A stretch of 64,000 bases of DNA from Streptomyces sp. NBC_00457 (lineage in GTDB: Bacteria; Actinomycetota; Actinomycetes; Streptomycetales; Streptomycetaceae), in contig NZ_CP107905.1 in NCBI RefSeq assembly GCF_036014015.1, positions 186,001 to 250,000 on the forward strand, in the 5' to 3' direction. Shown here one piece after another: positions 43,560 to 52,992 of this stretch. The position numbers and the translations under genes were made by a program. Below the pieces are notes generated by a model, which was not told the DNA's origin, did not search any database, and worked only from the letters and a program-made list of their open reading frames with translations. Position 1 is the stretch's first letter; each line of letters opens with the position of its first letter.

Positions 43560-45100
43560 CCACTGCTGTCCGCGGGGGCCAACTCCGCGGCGTCCGGCAT
43601 CTCGTCCTCCTTCTTCTGCTGCGGCTGCTTGTGTTCCGGGAGCCGGGCCGCGACGAGCACGGCGATCAGCAGCGCTGCGATGCCGCAGATGAGCAGCACC
43701 GTGTTCATCCCGGAGACGTAGGCCTCGTTCGCCGACTCCGTCAGCTGGGGCAGGCTCAGCTGGTCGGCGACACCGTGCGCGGCGACCACCGACTCTTCGG
43801 CCCGGTCGGCGGCCGCCGCGGGCAGCCCGTCGGTGTCGATCCCGTCGATGAACCTGGTGCTCAGCACGCTGCCGAGGACCGCGACACCGATGGCACCGCC
43901 GACCTGGCGCAGGGTGGAGAGCAGCCCGGTGCCGCTGCCCGCACGGTCCTGGGGCAGCGCGCCGATCGCGCCGTCCATGGCCGGCACCATCGCGAAGCCG
44001 AAGCCGAAGCCGGTGATGGTGAGCCACAGGGCGGTGTAGCCGTAGCCGTCGGAGACGTCGGTGCGGCTGCCGAGCAGCATGGCGACGGCGAACAGCACCA
44101 TGCCCAGGGTGATCAAGGGCCGGGAGCCGAACCGCTCCATCAGCTTCGGCGCCTGCTTCCCGACCACGATCAGCCCGATCATCAGCGGGGCGATCCGCAG
44201 CCCGGTGCCGAACGGGTCGTTGCCCATCACCGCCTGCAGGTACTGCGGCGTCACGAACAGCAGGCCGGTGACCACGAGGGTGGCCAGGACGGCCACGAGC
44301 GTGTTCCAGCCGAAGGCGCGGTCGCCCAGCAGACGAAGGTCGAGCATCGGGCGCTCGGCCCGGCGCTCGCGCAGCACCAGCCCGACGAGGAGCACCACGG
44401 AGCCGACCAGCGTCGCCACGACCAGCGCGTCACCCCAGCCCCGGGAGGGTGCCTCGATGACGCCGAACACCAGCGCGCCGAGGCCGAGGACACCCAGCGC
44501 CGTGCTGAACACGTCGACGCGCGGGGCCGACGGATCCCGGGTGTCGGGGATCAGCATGCAGACCGCGATACCGATGGCGACCAGCGGGATGTTGAGCACG
44601 AAGATCGAGCCCCACCAGAAGTTGTCGAGCAGCCAGCCGCCCAGCAGCGGACCGAGCGGCATGCCGATCGACGCCCCCGCCGTGACCGCGCCGATCGCCT
44701 TCGTCCGCTCCGCGCCCTCAAAGAGCGAGGGAATGACGGCGAGCGACAGCGGCATGATCAGCGCACCGCCGGCGCCCATCACCGTACGGGCAGCGATGAC
44801 CATGGCCGAGCTGTCGGCGAACACGCCCATGCAACTGCCGATCATGAAGATCACCAGTCCGGTGACCAGCAGCTTGCGCCGGCCGAAACGGTCGCCTAAC
44901 AGGCCCGCGGGAAGCATGCAGGCGGCAAAGACCACCGCGTACGAATCCACGATCCACTGCAGTTCACCCGTGCTCGCCCCGAGGTCCGCCGCCATCGTCG
45001 GCAGCGCGACGTTCATGATCGTCAGATCGAACCCCAGGACGAGCACGCTGACGACGATGCCGACGAGGGCCCACCGCTTCGCCTTCTGCGAATCCACCAT
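43556..45100 (-). CDS. MFS drug efflux transporter, DHA2 (14-helix) family
   Basis: 514 residues. Helix 1 VLGFDLTIMNVALPTMAADLG and motif A (GDRFGRRKLLV) are typical of EmrB/QacA exporters; motif C (GAVTAGASIGMPLGPLLGG) marks an antiporter. Hydrophobicity supports 14 helices. The C-terminal tail is charged (KQPQQKKEDE). ATG 45100 lies just after GGAGG. It forms an operon with the downstream TetR gene. Likely exports the cluster product or an intermediate. Confidence 0.92.
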   Translation of the reverse strand: MVDSQKAKRWALVGIVVSVLVLGFDLTIMNVALPTMAADLGASTGELQWIVDSYAVVFAACMLPAGLLGDRFGRRKLLVTGLVIFMIGSCMGVFADSSAMVIAARTVMGAGGALIMPLSLAVIPSLFEGAERTKAIGAVTAGASIGMPLGPLLGGWLLDNFWWGSIFVLNIPLVAIGIAVCMLIPDTRDPSAPRVDVFSTALGVLGLGALVFGVIEAPSRGWGDALVVATLVGSVVLLVGLVLRERRAERPMLDLRLLGDRAFGWNTLVAVLATLVVTGLLFVTPQYLQAVMGNDPFGTGLRIAPLMIGLIVVGKQAPKLMERFGSRPLITLGMVLFAVAMLLGSRTDVSDGYGYTALWLTITGFGFGFAMVPAMDGAIGALPQDRAGSGTGLLSTLRQVGGAIGVAVLGSVLSTRFIDGIDTDGLPAAAADRAEESVVAAHGVADQLSLPQLTESANEAYVSGMNTVLLICGIAALLIAVLVAARLPEHKQPQQKKEDEMPDAAELAPADSSG

Positions 45101-45135
45101 CACCCCTCCAGAGAGAGTGTCTATCTTTAGGGAGT

Positions 45136-45155
45136 CGCCTACTTTTAGATAGGCG
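45136..45155. promoter_or_regulatory. operator candidate of the MFS-TetR operon
   Basis: CGCCTACTTTTAGATAGGCG is a 20-base imperfect palindrome 36 bases upstream of the pump start; a second CTATCTTTAG half-site overlaps the probable -10 region (45121-45130). Position and symmetry fit autoregulation by the TetR protein. Confidence 0.6.
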
Positions 45156-45353
45156 GCACTCTTTCGGTAGTGACTGTCACAATAGCGGCTGCGGCACCCG
45201 GGCGCCACCCTTCGTCACCTCTTCGCGGCCAAGGTCCGAGGGCTCCGGCACGCTGTGTGCAACGCGGCTGGCGGCAGCCGGTACGGGGTGCGGTGCTCGA
45301 AGGGCGTGCCTCGCGGAGCGTCGCCGGCCGCACGCCGGTCCCCAAGCACGCGA

Positions 45354-45390
45354 CGGGGCGGCGGGCCGTATACCGGCACCCGCCGCCCCG
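45354..45390 (-). terminator. terminator of haloperoxidase gene 2
   Basis: Perfect 12-bp stem CGGGGCGGCGGG / CCCGCCGCCCCG with a 13-base loop (CCGTATACCGGCA) that resembles the loop of the gene 1 terminator (CCGTGTGCCGGCG). Confidence 0.85.
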
Positions 45391-45400
45391 ACAAGGAGCC

Positions 45401-46957
45401 TCAGTGCTTGACGTCGCCCTTGATCTGCTTCTGCACGAACTCGTAGGCCAGATCGCCGAACTGCTCGCCGAAGACGACGGACCTCTCGATCGTCTTCTTG
45501 AAGTGCACGCCGCCCCACACCCGGCTGATGGCACAGTCCTTGACGAAATCGGTCCAGGTGGACCAGTACAGCTCCACGTCCTTGGCCGGGGAGATCCCCC
45601 GCTCCACCTCCGTCGAGCCGGCGGGAGCGACATGCCTCCAGTCCAGGACGTCGTCGTCGAAGAAGCGCCGTGTCGCCTGCGCCTCGGCGGAGCAGAGCGT
45701 CGTGGAGCCGGACGGGTACTCGGGGTGGTCCCCCACGTTCAGGTAGGGCATCCACTCGCTGCCGGGCATGTTGCGGACCGTTCCCACACCGGGTCCGCCC
45801 CAGGCGGTCAGCTTGCTGCGGCCGTACACGTGCCGGACCGCGCTGGACGGCCGCACGACGTCGTACTTGTTCTTCTGGTACCACGCGGCGATCAGCGCGT
45901 CGTAGATCGCCGTCGAGTTCGTCGCGAACAGGTGGACCCAGCCGTCCAGGTCCAGCTCGTGCGCGCTGGCCGCCGCCTTCCCCGACTGGCCGATGCCCAG
46001 CAGCTTGTTGTCGAAGAACTCCGCCTTCACCTTCTGCTCGTCGGTGAGATTGGCCTGCGCCTCCACGACCTCGTCCACCGAGCGCTTGTAGGCGCGCATG
46101 TTGGTGTGGTCGATGTGGTTGGGCGGGGCGAGCCGGTACTTGCCCGGGTCCTGGTAGGAGTGGGGCTTGACCAGTCTCATCTGCGGGGTGACGAACTGCT
46201 GGACGATGAACACGCCCTTGTCGCCCGCGCCCTCGCGCAGGTTGCGGCGGCGGTGGGGCCCGCTCTGCGGCTGCCAGCGGGAGGGGTGGACCAGCTTGTA
46301 GGCAGAGTTCACGGGCGCGTAGCCGGTGTAGTCCTCGTAGGGCCGGCCGTGGTACTCGCGGCCCTCGTCGCCGAGCATGTTCATGCCGTCGCGCTGGAAG
46401 TGCGCGACGACGGCCTTGCCGGCGAGGTTGCCGATGCCGACCGGGCTGGTCTTGTCCTGCGACTCGTCGCCGGGGTTCAGGCCGACCGCCTCGAACAGGG
46501 TCTGGAACTCCGGAAGCCGGTCCGGGATCAGGCCCTTGACCACCTGGTAGGTGGCGTGCAGGCCGGCGATGTTCTTGTTCCTGTTGGTGGCGGCCTCGCC
46601 GGCAGGACGGCGGCCGAGCCGGGAGTAGAAACCCACCGCGGTCGGGTGGTACGGCGCCACCGCGTCGAACCACCCGACCGACGTCGCATGGGTGAACCGC
46701 ATCAGCAGGGTCACGTCCATGGGGGCGACGAGTTCCTCGAAGGTGTTCCGGTCGGACCTGGCGATCAGGTCCCGGATGAAGTTGCCGGACTCGAGGTCGA
46801 AGTCGATGGGCGCCGCTGCCGAGGCGGCGGACGCGCCGGCGGCTGCCGTTGCGGTGGAACCCACGGTGGCCAGCGCCGCGACCGAGGCACCACCGATCAG
46901 CAGCGACCTGCGCTGCGGCGAGAAGCCTGAGACGGAAGAACGTCCGGACGTCGTCAT
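45401..46957 (-). CDS. vanadium-dependent haloperoxidase 2, Tat-exported
   Basis: 518 residues from ATG 46957. The signal peptide is nearly identical to that of haloperoxidase 1 (QRRSLLIGGASVAALATV), while the mature parts differ, mostly in the first 150 residues after it. Active-site motifs: KNKYDVVRPSSAVRHVYG, PSGSTTLCSAEAQ (again Ser for His) and SRVWGGVHFKKTIERS. In characterised clusters paralogous enzymes act at different steps, such as chlorination-cyclisation versus alpha-hydroxyketone rearrangement; the step here cannot be assigned. Confidence 0.92.
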   Translation of the reverse strand: MTTSGRSSVSGFSPQRRSLLIGGASVAALATVGSTATAAAGASAASAAAPIDFDLESGNFIRDLIARSDRNTFEELVAPMDVTLLMRFTHATSVGWFDAVAPYHPTAVGFYSRLGRRPAGEAATNRNKNIAGLHATYQVVKGLIPDRLPEFQTLFEAVGLNPGDESQDKTSPVGIGNLAGKAVVAHFQRDGMNMLGDEGREYHGRPYEDYTGYAPVNSAYKLVHPSRWQPQSGPHRRRNLREGAGDKGVFIVQQFVTPQMRLVKPHSYQDPGKYRLAPPNHIDHTNMRAYKRSVDEVVEAQANLTDEQKVKAEFFDNKLLGIGQSGKAAASAHELDLDGWVHLFATNSTAIYDALIAAWYQKNKYDVVRPSSAVRHVYGRSKLTAWGGPGVGTVRNMPGSEWMPYLNVGDHPEYPSGSTTLCSAEAQATRRFFDDDVLDWRHVAPAGSTEVERGISPAKDVELYWSTWTDFVKDCAISRVWGGVHFKKTIERSVVFGEQFGDLAYEFVQKQIKGDVKH

Positions 46958-47453
46958 GCGTTGTGTCCTTGTCTTCAAGAAGGGGCGGTCTGCACGTCCA
47001 AGGCGACGCCGCTGAGGCAGGACATGCCTTGGAGATCGAGCCGGGTCCTTGCTGCCCCGGGCACCGGTCACCGCGTCGAGACACGCGGCCTCGAAGCGGT
47101 GGTCGGCGCTGTGGCCGCTCGTGCGCCACACACGTTGATCAGGCCCGCTGCACACGGGCCCCGGACCGGCTAGCTCCCCGCGGCGTACTGATCCACGGCG
47201 TCATGCCCGCGTCCCGTACCGGCCGGGAATTGGAAACCCCCGGCCGGGCCGCTCACTCCCGCACCCCCCGCAGGACAACGCGACGCACGCGGCGAACGAC
47301 CTGCACACGGCACAACAGACGCCACGGAGACGACGCTCCCCCTGCCGTCCAAGGTGCCCAGTGCCCCGACGTCCACGCGAACTCCCCTGCCCTGTATCCG
47401 AGTTGGCCCGGTCATTCCGCGGCACATCAGCGGATGCCAGTCCGGCGGCGACA

Positions 47454-47483
47454 ACACTAAAAACAGCGCAAGCGGTCTGTCAA
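47454..47483 (-). promoter_or_regulatory. consensus promoter of haloperoxidase gene 2
   Basis: Leftward TTGACA (47478-47483), 18-base spacer, TAGTGT (47454-47459), followed by a leader of about 490 bases, as at haloperoxidase gene 1. Confidence 0.75.
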
Positions 47484-47776
47484 TACAAAACCGCGCGCCC
47501 CGTATTTCTCCGCCGTGGAAACCAGGCACAACACCAGGCCACCGGCCCCCCACACCCCGCGCTCCCAGCAATATTCGAGCGTTCCCGGAGCCGTCCTCCA
47601 CAGATCCCGGGACCGGGCGAGAGGCAGTAATGCCGTCGCGCAGGGGTCAATAAACAGGGCCTCGGTCGGTTTTAATTCGGGCCCGCCCGCCATCCGCCCC
47701 GGGCCGTGCCGGCAGGTCCGGGGGCGGCCGCGCCGCCGGATCCCGGTCCGCCCCAACGGTCCGGGACCCCGAGAAG

Positions 47777-47797
47777 GTCCGGGGTGCCGCCCCGGAC
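47777..47797 (-). terminator. terminator of prenyltransferase gene 2
   Basis: GTCCGGGG-TGCCG-CCCCGGAC, a perfect 8-bp stem 28 bases after the stop codon. Confidence 0.65.
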
Positions 47798-47824
47798 TCA
47801 GACACTCATCGGCCGGCGAGCCCT

Positions 47825-48748
47825 CTAGAACTCCTGCTTGTGGATCGCCGACAGAACCTTCCGGTGCAGTGGCGAGAGCTGGTAGTACGACGCGACATCA
47901 AGGCATTCTCCATCGGGCGTCCATTTGACACCCAGGAGGTTCACCCGACCGCCCGGGTAGGTATACGGGGCGTTCTTTGCGAACTTCTGGATTCCCGGCT
48001 CGACGTGCACGGGAAGTGTCGACGGGTCCACGCCGCGGGCCGGCGGCGGGGCGAAGCAGAACCGCACGATCCTCGAAGAATCCCAGCCGAGGGTCACATT
48101 GACCCTGAACGCACCCCGAGCGAACTCCAGCATCCGTTCGTCCGGATCCGGCAGGCCGGTTTCACGAAGCATCGACAGGATGTTCTGCGGTCCGCGGCAT
48201 TCATCCGAGAGCCGGGTGAAGTACAGATTGATGGTGTTGCGCCGGTAGTCGAACGCGATCATCGCCACGTCATTCAGTCCATGACGGGCGAAGAAACCGA
48301 GATTGCCGGCCACGGCGGGCGGCATGGACGGGATGTCGGCAAGTTTTGACACCGCCTGCAGGTCATGAGGAAAGTGCGCATAGATCTTCTTGAAGCCGCC
48401 GGCGACTCCACAGTCGATCATGAACTCGTTGACAGGGCACCGCTGCTGGACTTCCGAGAGCAGGGCCCCCACGGGATGGCCGGTCTCCGCGACAAAGCCC
48501 TTCGCCAGAGCGAGGGCGTACGGATCGCCGACCTCTGCAGGCACGTTGATGGTGTAGTCGAGCTCCCCTGCGTGGCGCTCGCCGGTCTGCACGGTGAGCG
48601 CCACCCCGGCCTGCGCCAGTGCCTCCCCGTCAGGAAAGTACGCGGTCAGGATCGGCACGACCTTCTCCCGTGAGCAGGCGGCCCCCACCAGCCGGGCTGA
48701 TTCCTCGATGGCCGAGTACACCTCGTCGACCACGGTGACTGCAGACAT
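47825..48748 (-). CDS. NphB/CloQ-family aromatic prenyltransferase 2
   Basis: 307 residues, the same length as NphB. Family marks: VVDEVYSAIEESARLVGAACSREK, GFVAETGHPVGALL, CGVAGGFKKIYAHFP, LADIPSMPPAVAGN, FDYRRNTINLYFTRL and the end DVASYYQLSPLHRKVL. It is the most divergent of the three prenyltransferases in the window, which suggests a different acceptor or prenyl donor. GGAGGACG precedes the ATG. Promoter module copy 3 lies about 300 bases upstream. Confidence 0.92.
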   Translation of the reverse strand: MSAVTVVDEVYSAIEESARLVGAACSREKVVPILTAYFPDGEALAQAGVALTVQTGERHAGELDYTINVPAEVGDPYALALAKGFVAETGHPVGALLSEVQQRCPVNEFMIDCGVAGGFKKIYAHFPHDLQAVSKLADIPSMPPAVAGNLGFFARHGLNDVAMIAFDYRRNTINLYFTRLSDECRGPQNILSMLRETGLPDPDERMLEFARGAFRVNVTLGWDSSRIVRFCFAPPPARGVDPSTLPVHVEPGIQKFAKNAPYTYPGGRVNLLGVKWTPDGECLDVASYYQLSPLHRKVLSAIHKQEF

Positions 48749-49215
48749 TCGTCCTCCAAGTGTCGATCCAACGCTCTGCTGCTGAACTCAGCCGGCACAG
48801 GGCCTTCGCACGTGCCGTGTGACCGCGGGTTCCGGCGGGGCCCGGCAGGGGTGAGGCCGCGTCGCCGGTCATCGACGACGGGTGGGTGAACGGTCCGCGC
48901 CGGCTGATGCGTCGGGGCCGGCCGGCGGCCCACCGCAGACGCCGCCGGACGCGGTGTCCGCCGGCGATGCCCCAGCGCTGGTCCGGGGGCGCTCATTGGG
49001 CTGCCGCACGGCGGTCTCGGGTCGGGCCAGGCGTGCGGAAACAGTGACACGGTGGCCATCTCGCGCCAAGGGCACCGGAGGTGCGGCCCCTTCACGCGCG
49101 AGGGAACGTCGAGCCCGCCTCCAGCGGCAATCCGCCCGGCTCCTGCCGGGCGGCATACCCCGCGCTGCGGCCGAGGCGAAAGCCGTGGGCGGTCCCTTTT
49201 CGGTGTCCTGGAGAA
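48749..49215. other. region between the P450 and prenyltransferase 2 genes
   Basis: 467 bases. Contains promoter module copy 3; otherwise no gene or strong hairpin was recognised. Confidence 0.5.
49041..49069 (-). promoter_or_regulatory. promoter module copy 3 (upstream of prenyltransferase gene 2)
   Basis: Leftward TTGGCG (49064-49069), 17-base spacer, CACTGT (49041-49046). About 45 bases around it match copies 1 and 2 (GCGTGC, CAGTGACACGG, CGCGCCAAG), but the GTGAC/GTCAC palindrome is absent. Confidence 0.6.
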
Positions 49216-50487
49216 CTACCGCGGCTGAGGGACCATGAGAAGCCGGCGGGGATGAAGCGTGGTCTCCGCCGCTTTACGGATCCGGCTGCCGGCCTCGACG
49301 GTCAGCTGCCATTCCTGCACCACCGCACCCAGGAGGATTTCAAGTTCTTTCCAGGCGAACGATTCCCCGATGCACCCTTTCGCACCCGTCCCGAAAGGGA
49401 TGTACGAGGCTTCGTCCGCGGCCGGCCGCGTCGAGAGCCACCGGTCGGGATCGAACCGGTGCGGGTCCGGGTAACGGACGGGATCTCTGTGCAGCAGATA
49501 CGAACTGAACAGCACGTGGGTGCCCTCGGGGAATGAACGCTCACCCAGCCTGACCGCCGTAAGGGCCCGCCGGCAGGTGATCCACACCGGCGGGTAGAGC
49601 CGCAGCACCTCCATCAGGAACCGGAGGGTGTAACTGGCCGGCCCCCGCCCATGAGCCGGTGCGACGCCTCCGCCTCCCGCCTGCGCCATGTCCTTGAGGA
49701 CCTTCTCCTCGATCAGGGGTTCCTCGGACATCACATACAGCGCCCAGGACATCACCGATGCCGTGGTGACCGTGGCCGCCGTCAGCAGCATGACCGCCTC
49801 GGCGCAGACCTGCTCCGCGGTCAGCGGGGGGGTGCCGTCCTTTGCGGAGTCCGACACAAGTGCCGACAGATAGTCCGTCCCGGAGCCCGGCGAGCGCAGC
49901 GGGCCGGCTATGCAGGAGGCGAGCAGTGCGCGGACGTCCTCCCGTGCCCGCCCAAGCCGCTCGGACGACCTCTGCCGCTGTGCCCGCGCGGCCGCCTTTC
50001 CATGGAGCGGCCTCCTGATCATTTCCCAGGACAGCGCGGCAAGACGCTCACCGAGAACCGCCGACCTGTCCGGCGGCAGGCCGTGGAGAAGAGTGCTCAG
50101 GGCGATTCCGGCGGAAACCCGGCACATCTCGGCCTGGATGTTCACGGCCTGCCCGGGACGCCACGAGGTCACCGCGGCACGGGCGATCTCCCGCATGACC
50201 GGGGCGTAGTCGGCGACCGCCGCGGTCCGCAGGTGCGGATGGGCCAGTCGCCGGTAGTGCCGGTGGACGGACTCGTCCTGCGCGAGGAGCCCCGCCCTGC
50301 TGAGGTTCCTGGCCTTCTGGAAGAGTTCGCCCTTTCCGTAGTTCTTGCTGTCCTTGACCAGGATGCGGTGGACCAGGGCCGGGTCCGTGACGAACTCCGC
50401 GCGGGCGCCGTCCACCGTCACCGTGCGGATCGAGTGGCCCCGCAGGAGATGCTCCAGCCGGCTGAAGTGAAAGACTGCCGATTCCAT
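49216..50487 (-). CDS. cytochrome P450
   Basis: 423-residue soluble heme monooxygenase. Heme loop FGTGAKGCIGESF with Cys372; K-helix ExxR in FLMEVLRLYPPVW; I-helix LLTAATVTTASVMSW, where the usual AGxET/D acid is missing; PERF-like FDPDRW. The N-terminus is short, without a membrane anchor. Start 13 bases after prenyltransferase gene 3 indicates an operon. It probably oxidises the prenyl chain or the aromatic core. Partner ferredoxin genes are not in the window. Confidence 0.93.
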   Translation of the reverse strand: MESAVFHFSRLEHLLRGHSIRTVTVDGARAEFVTDPALVHRILVKDSKNYGKGELFQKARNLSRAGLLAQDESVHRHYRRLAHPHLRTAAVADYAPVMREIARAAVTSWRPGQAVNIQAEMCRVSAGIALSTLLHGLPPDRSAVLGERLAALSWEMIRRPLHGKAAARAQRQRSSERLGRAREDVRALLASCIAGPLRSPGSGTDYLSALVSDSAKDGTPPLTAEQVCAEAVMLLTAATVTTASVMSWALYVMSEEPLIEEKVLKDMAQAGGGGVAPAHGRGPASYTLRFLMEVLRLYPPVWITCRRALTAVRLGERSFPEGTHVLFSSYLLHRDPVRYPDPHRFDPDRWLSTRPAADEASYIPFGTGAKGCIGESFAWKELEILLGAVVQEWQLTVEAGSRIRKAAETTLHPRRLLMVPQPR

Positions 50488-50500
50488 GTGACGGCCCGGG

Positions 50501-51415
50501 CTACGCGGCGTCTGCGGCAGGGTCGGCCGACGGCATCAGATCCAGTCGGCTGCGCGGCTGGAACCGGTAGTACGACTGGAGTTTGTAGTACTCCTCGCCG
50601 GACTTCGTCATGGCCGCGTAGACCATCTTGGGGTGGTCCACGCCGTACGGGACGCTCTTCACGAATCGTTCGATCTTCGGGCCGAGCCGGGCGGGCAGCG
50701 ACAGCGGATCCTGGGTCTTCACGCTGAAGGCGATCCGCTCGATCTTTGAAGTGTCCCAGTTCAGCGTGGCATAGAACCCGAATGCCTTCTCGCAGAACGT
50801 GAGCATCTGTTCGCTCGGATCCGGGATTCCTATGTCCCGGTGCATCGACAGGAGGGCCTGCGGTTCGCGGAGTTCGCCCGGGAACTCGGTGAAGTACAGA
50901 TTGACTGTCCTGCTGTGGTAGTCGATCCCTATCACGTCGACCCTGTCGTCCAGGCCGCGGTCGGCGAAGAAGCCGGCATTGTCGGCCAGGCTGCGGGGCA
51001 TCGACGGAATGCCGCAGAGCTTCGGAAGGCTCTGATACTCGCTCTCCGGGAAGTACACCCAGATTTTCCTGAATCCGCCCACGACCCCGAAGTCGACGCC
51101 GTAGAGGTCGACAGGGCATCGCTGCTCGATGTCCGAGACCAGCAGCTCCACGGGATGCCCGGTCTCGGTGATCAGGCCGCACGACCGGGCGCGGACATAC
51201 GGATCGACGTGCGTGGGCACCGTGAAACGGCAGTCGAACTCTCCTTCATGGCGCTTGTCGGTCGCCACCCGGAAAGCAATCAGAGCCTGCGGGAGTACAT
51301 CCTCGTACGCGGTCAGGACGGGCCAGATCTTGTCACGCGAGCACGTCACGCCGAGGAGCCCGGCCGATTCTTCGACGTCCGCATAGAGATCTGCCAGTTG
51401 CGCGGTTCCCGACAT
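50501..51415 (-). CDS. NphB/CloQ-family aromatic prenyltransferase 3
   Basis: 304 residues from ATG 51415 (GGAGGAAGA site). Family marks: LADLYADVEESAGLLGVTCSRDK, VVGGFRKIWVYFPESE, LCGIPSMPRSLADN, IDYHSRTVNLYFTEF and YYKLQSYYRFQPRSRL. Closely related to prenyltransferase 1 along the whole length, which points to a recent duplication. Second gene of the operon synthase-prenyltransferase-P450. Its neighbour the diphosphate synthase may supply its donor. Confidence 0.92.
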   Translation of the reverse strand: MSGTAQLADLYADVEESAGLLGVTCSRDKIWPVLTAYEDVLPQALIAFRVATDKRHEGEFDCRFTVPTHVDPYVRARSCGLITETGHPVELLVSDIEQRCPVDLYGVDFGVVGGFRKIWVYFPESEYQSLPKLCGIPSMPRSLADNAGFFADRGLDDRVDVIGIDYHSRTVNLYFTEFPGELREPQALLSMHRDIGIPDPSEQMLTFCEKAFGFYATLNWDTSKIERIAFSVKTQDPLSLPARLGPKIERFVKSVPYGVDHPKMVYAAMTKSGEEYYKLQSYYRFQPRSRLDLMPSADPAADAA

Positions 51416-51453
51416 TCTTCCTCCAAGCGTCGATCTCGGCGTCTGGTGCAGGC

Positions 51454-52524
51454 TCAGGTGTTCCGGTAGGCGCCGCGCACGGCCATGTCTGTCAGTTCGT
51501 GGCGCCACACCGGGGCGACGGGCGCGTCGGCGAGGGCCGCGCAGCCCCGCTCGACGAGGCCGGCGATGTGCTTCTCGACGTGCTCGGGAACACCGGTGTC
51601 CAGCAGGCGGCGGCGCACCTCGTCGGGGCTGTGTCCCCCTTGCGTGATCAGACAGCGGATGCGCTCGTCGCGCTGCATGGCCCACCCCAGCAGCAGCGTC
51701 ATCTTGTGCCGGCGGAAGTCGAGGCCGGCGGGCTTGCCGGTCTGCGCGGCGTCCCCGAAGGCGTCCAGCAGGTCGTCACGGAGCTGGAATGCTTCGCCCA
51801 CCGCCTCGCCGTACGCGGCGAAGGCGGCAGCGAGGTCGGGCCGGCCCGCCGCGCTCGCCCCCATGACCAGCGGCCGGTGAATGGTGTAACGGCCGGTCTT
51901 GATCAGGGCGATCAGCCGGGAGAGCCGGGGATCGACCGAGAACTCGGCGGCCGCGGCGATGTCCAGGTACTGGCCGATGGTCACGTCGGAGCGCAGCCGG
52001 TGCCACTGCGCGAGCAGTGCCGGCGGCGCCTGGGACACCAGCTCGTCCGAGTAGACGAGCGCGAGGTCGCCGACGAGGATGGCCACGCCCTCGCCGAACC
52101 GGCGTGACTCGCCCTGCCAGCCCCGGCTCTGGTGCCGCTGGGAGAAGACCGTGTGCACGGTCGGCTTTCCGCGCCGCCGGCCGGAGTCGTCCAGGACGTC
52201 GTCGTGGACGAGGGCGGAGACGTGCAGCATCTCCAGGCCCGCGGCCGCCGCCACGATCCCGGGATCGCCCGGATCACCGCCGGCGGCGAGATGGCCGGTG
52301 ATGCAGAAGGCGGGCCTGATCCGCTTGCCGCCCGCGGCGACCAGATCGGACAGCGCGTCGACCGCGACCACCGCCCGTTCATCCACCTCGGCGTAGCGGG
52401 CGCGCTCGGCGGAGAGAAACGAGCTCAGCCGCTGCTCCACCCGCTGCAGCAGGTCATCGGTGATGCTGCGCACGCAGGCAGCCGGCTCCTGACCGGTGCC
52501 GGGCCAGGAGGTCACCTCGGTCAC
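51454..52524 (-). CDS. (E)-polyprenyl diphosphate synthase
   Basis: 356 residues from GTG 52524 (AAGGAGATATTCA). A trans-prenyltransferase that builds GPP, FPP or GGPP from IPP and DMAPP. First Asp-rich motif at Asp108-Asp109-x2-Asp112 (LVHDDVLDDSGRRRGK), second at Asp250-Asp251-x2-Asp254 (QLRDDLLDAFGD), plus GGKRIRP near residue 65. Residues 4 and 5 before the first motif are small (Ala104, Ser103), which usually permits longer products, but length is not certain. It leads an operon with prenyltransferase 3 and the P450. Confidence 0.92.
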   Translation of the reverse strand: MTEVTSWPGTGQEPAACVRSITDDLLQRVEQRLSSFLSAERARYAEVDERAVVAVDALSDLVAAGGKRIRPAFCITGHLAAGGDPGDPGIVAAAAGLEMLHVSALVHDDVLDDSGRRRGKPTVHTVFSQRHQSRGWQGESRRFGEGVAILVGDLALVYSDELVSQAPPALLAQWHRLRSDVTIGQYLDIAAAAEFSVDPRLSRLIALIKTGRYTIHRPLVMGASAAGRPDLAAAFAAYGEAVGEAFQLRDDLLDAFGDAAQTGKPAGLDFRRHKMTLLLGWAMQRDERIRCLITQGGHSPDEVRRRLLDTGVPEHVEKHIAGLVERGCAALADAPVAPVWRHELTDMAVRGAYRNT

Positions 52525-52992
52525 TGAATATCTCCTTGGGCAGGAGGAATGAGCACGTGAGGCGGAGTGCGGAGTGCGGCGCATGAGTGAGCCCGGCCGG
52601 GCAGGACGTGCCGGCCGGGCAGGCCCCGGGCTCTGCACCGCGGCCCGGCTCACGCCGGCTTCAGCGGGGTGAGCAACGATCGGCAGCGAGCCGGCAGTGG
52701 CGCACCGGCCGGCCGGCTGCGCCGTGTCCGCGACGCCGCCGCGGCCGGCCGGGTCGGCGCACGGGTCGCGCGGGTGCGCACCCGCGCGGGTCCGGTTCCG
52801 TGCCCTTTGCACACCGTCGTTGCACCGGGCCCTCCCTCCCCCATGGCAGCGGCAGCCGGGCCGGATGGCCGGCCTGGGAACACCGCTCAGCAGCACGCCG
52901 GCGGTCCCGAGGCCGGCCCGGCAGCAGAATCCGGCGGCGTCCTTGGGTGTCCGCCTACGCCGCCTCGGACCGGCAGGTGGCTGCGTGGCGGG
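52525..52992. other. region between the ligase and diphosphate synthase genes
   Basis: 468 GC-rich bases with several hairpins, including the 22-base perfect palindrome at 52767-52788. No gene is supported and no copy of the promoter module was found, so read-through or an unrecognised promoter must serve the downstream operon. Confidence 0.5.
52767..52788. terminator. 22-base perfect palindrome
   Basis: CGCGCGGGTGC joined directly to its reverse complement GCACCCGCGCG. Either a terminator hairpin of the ligase gene or an operator. Confidence 0.45.

Larger units (their letters stand above)
46958..47824. other. leader/promoter of haloperoxidase gene 2 and terminator of prenyltransferase gene 2
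   Basis: 867 bases with no supported gene. The first 500 bases align with 38585-39120. Confidence 0.6.

Noticed and set aside
45177..47129. Alternative frames of 584-650 codons over haloperoxidase gene 2
   Set aside because: The haloperoxidase motifs and Tat signal are in one frame only (ATG 46957); the others are shadows or upstream extensions without a ribosome site.
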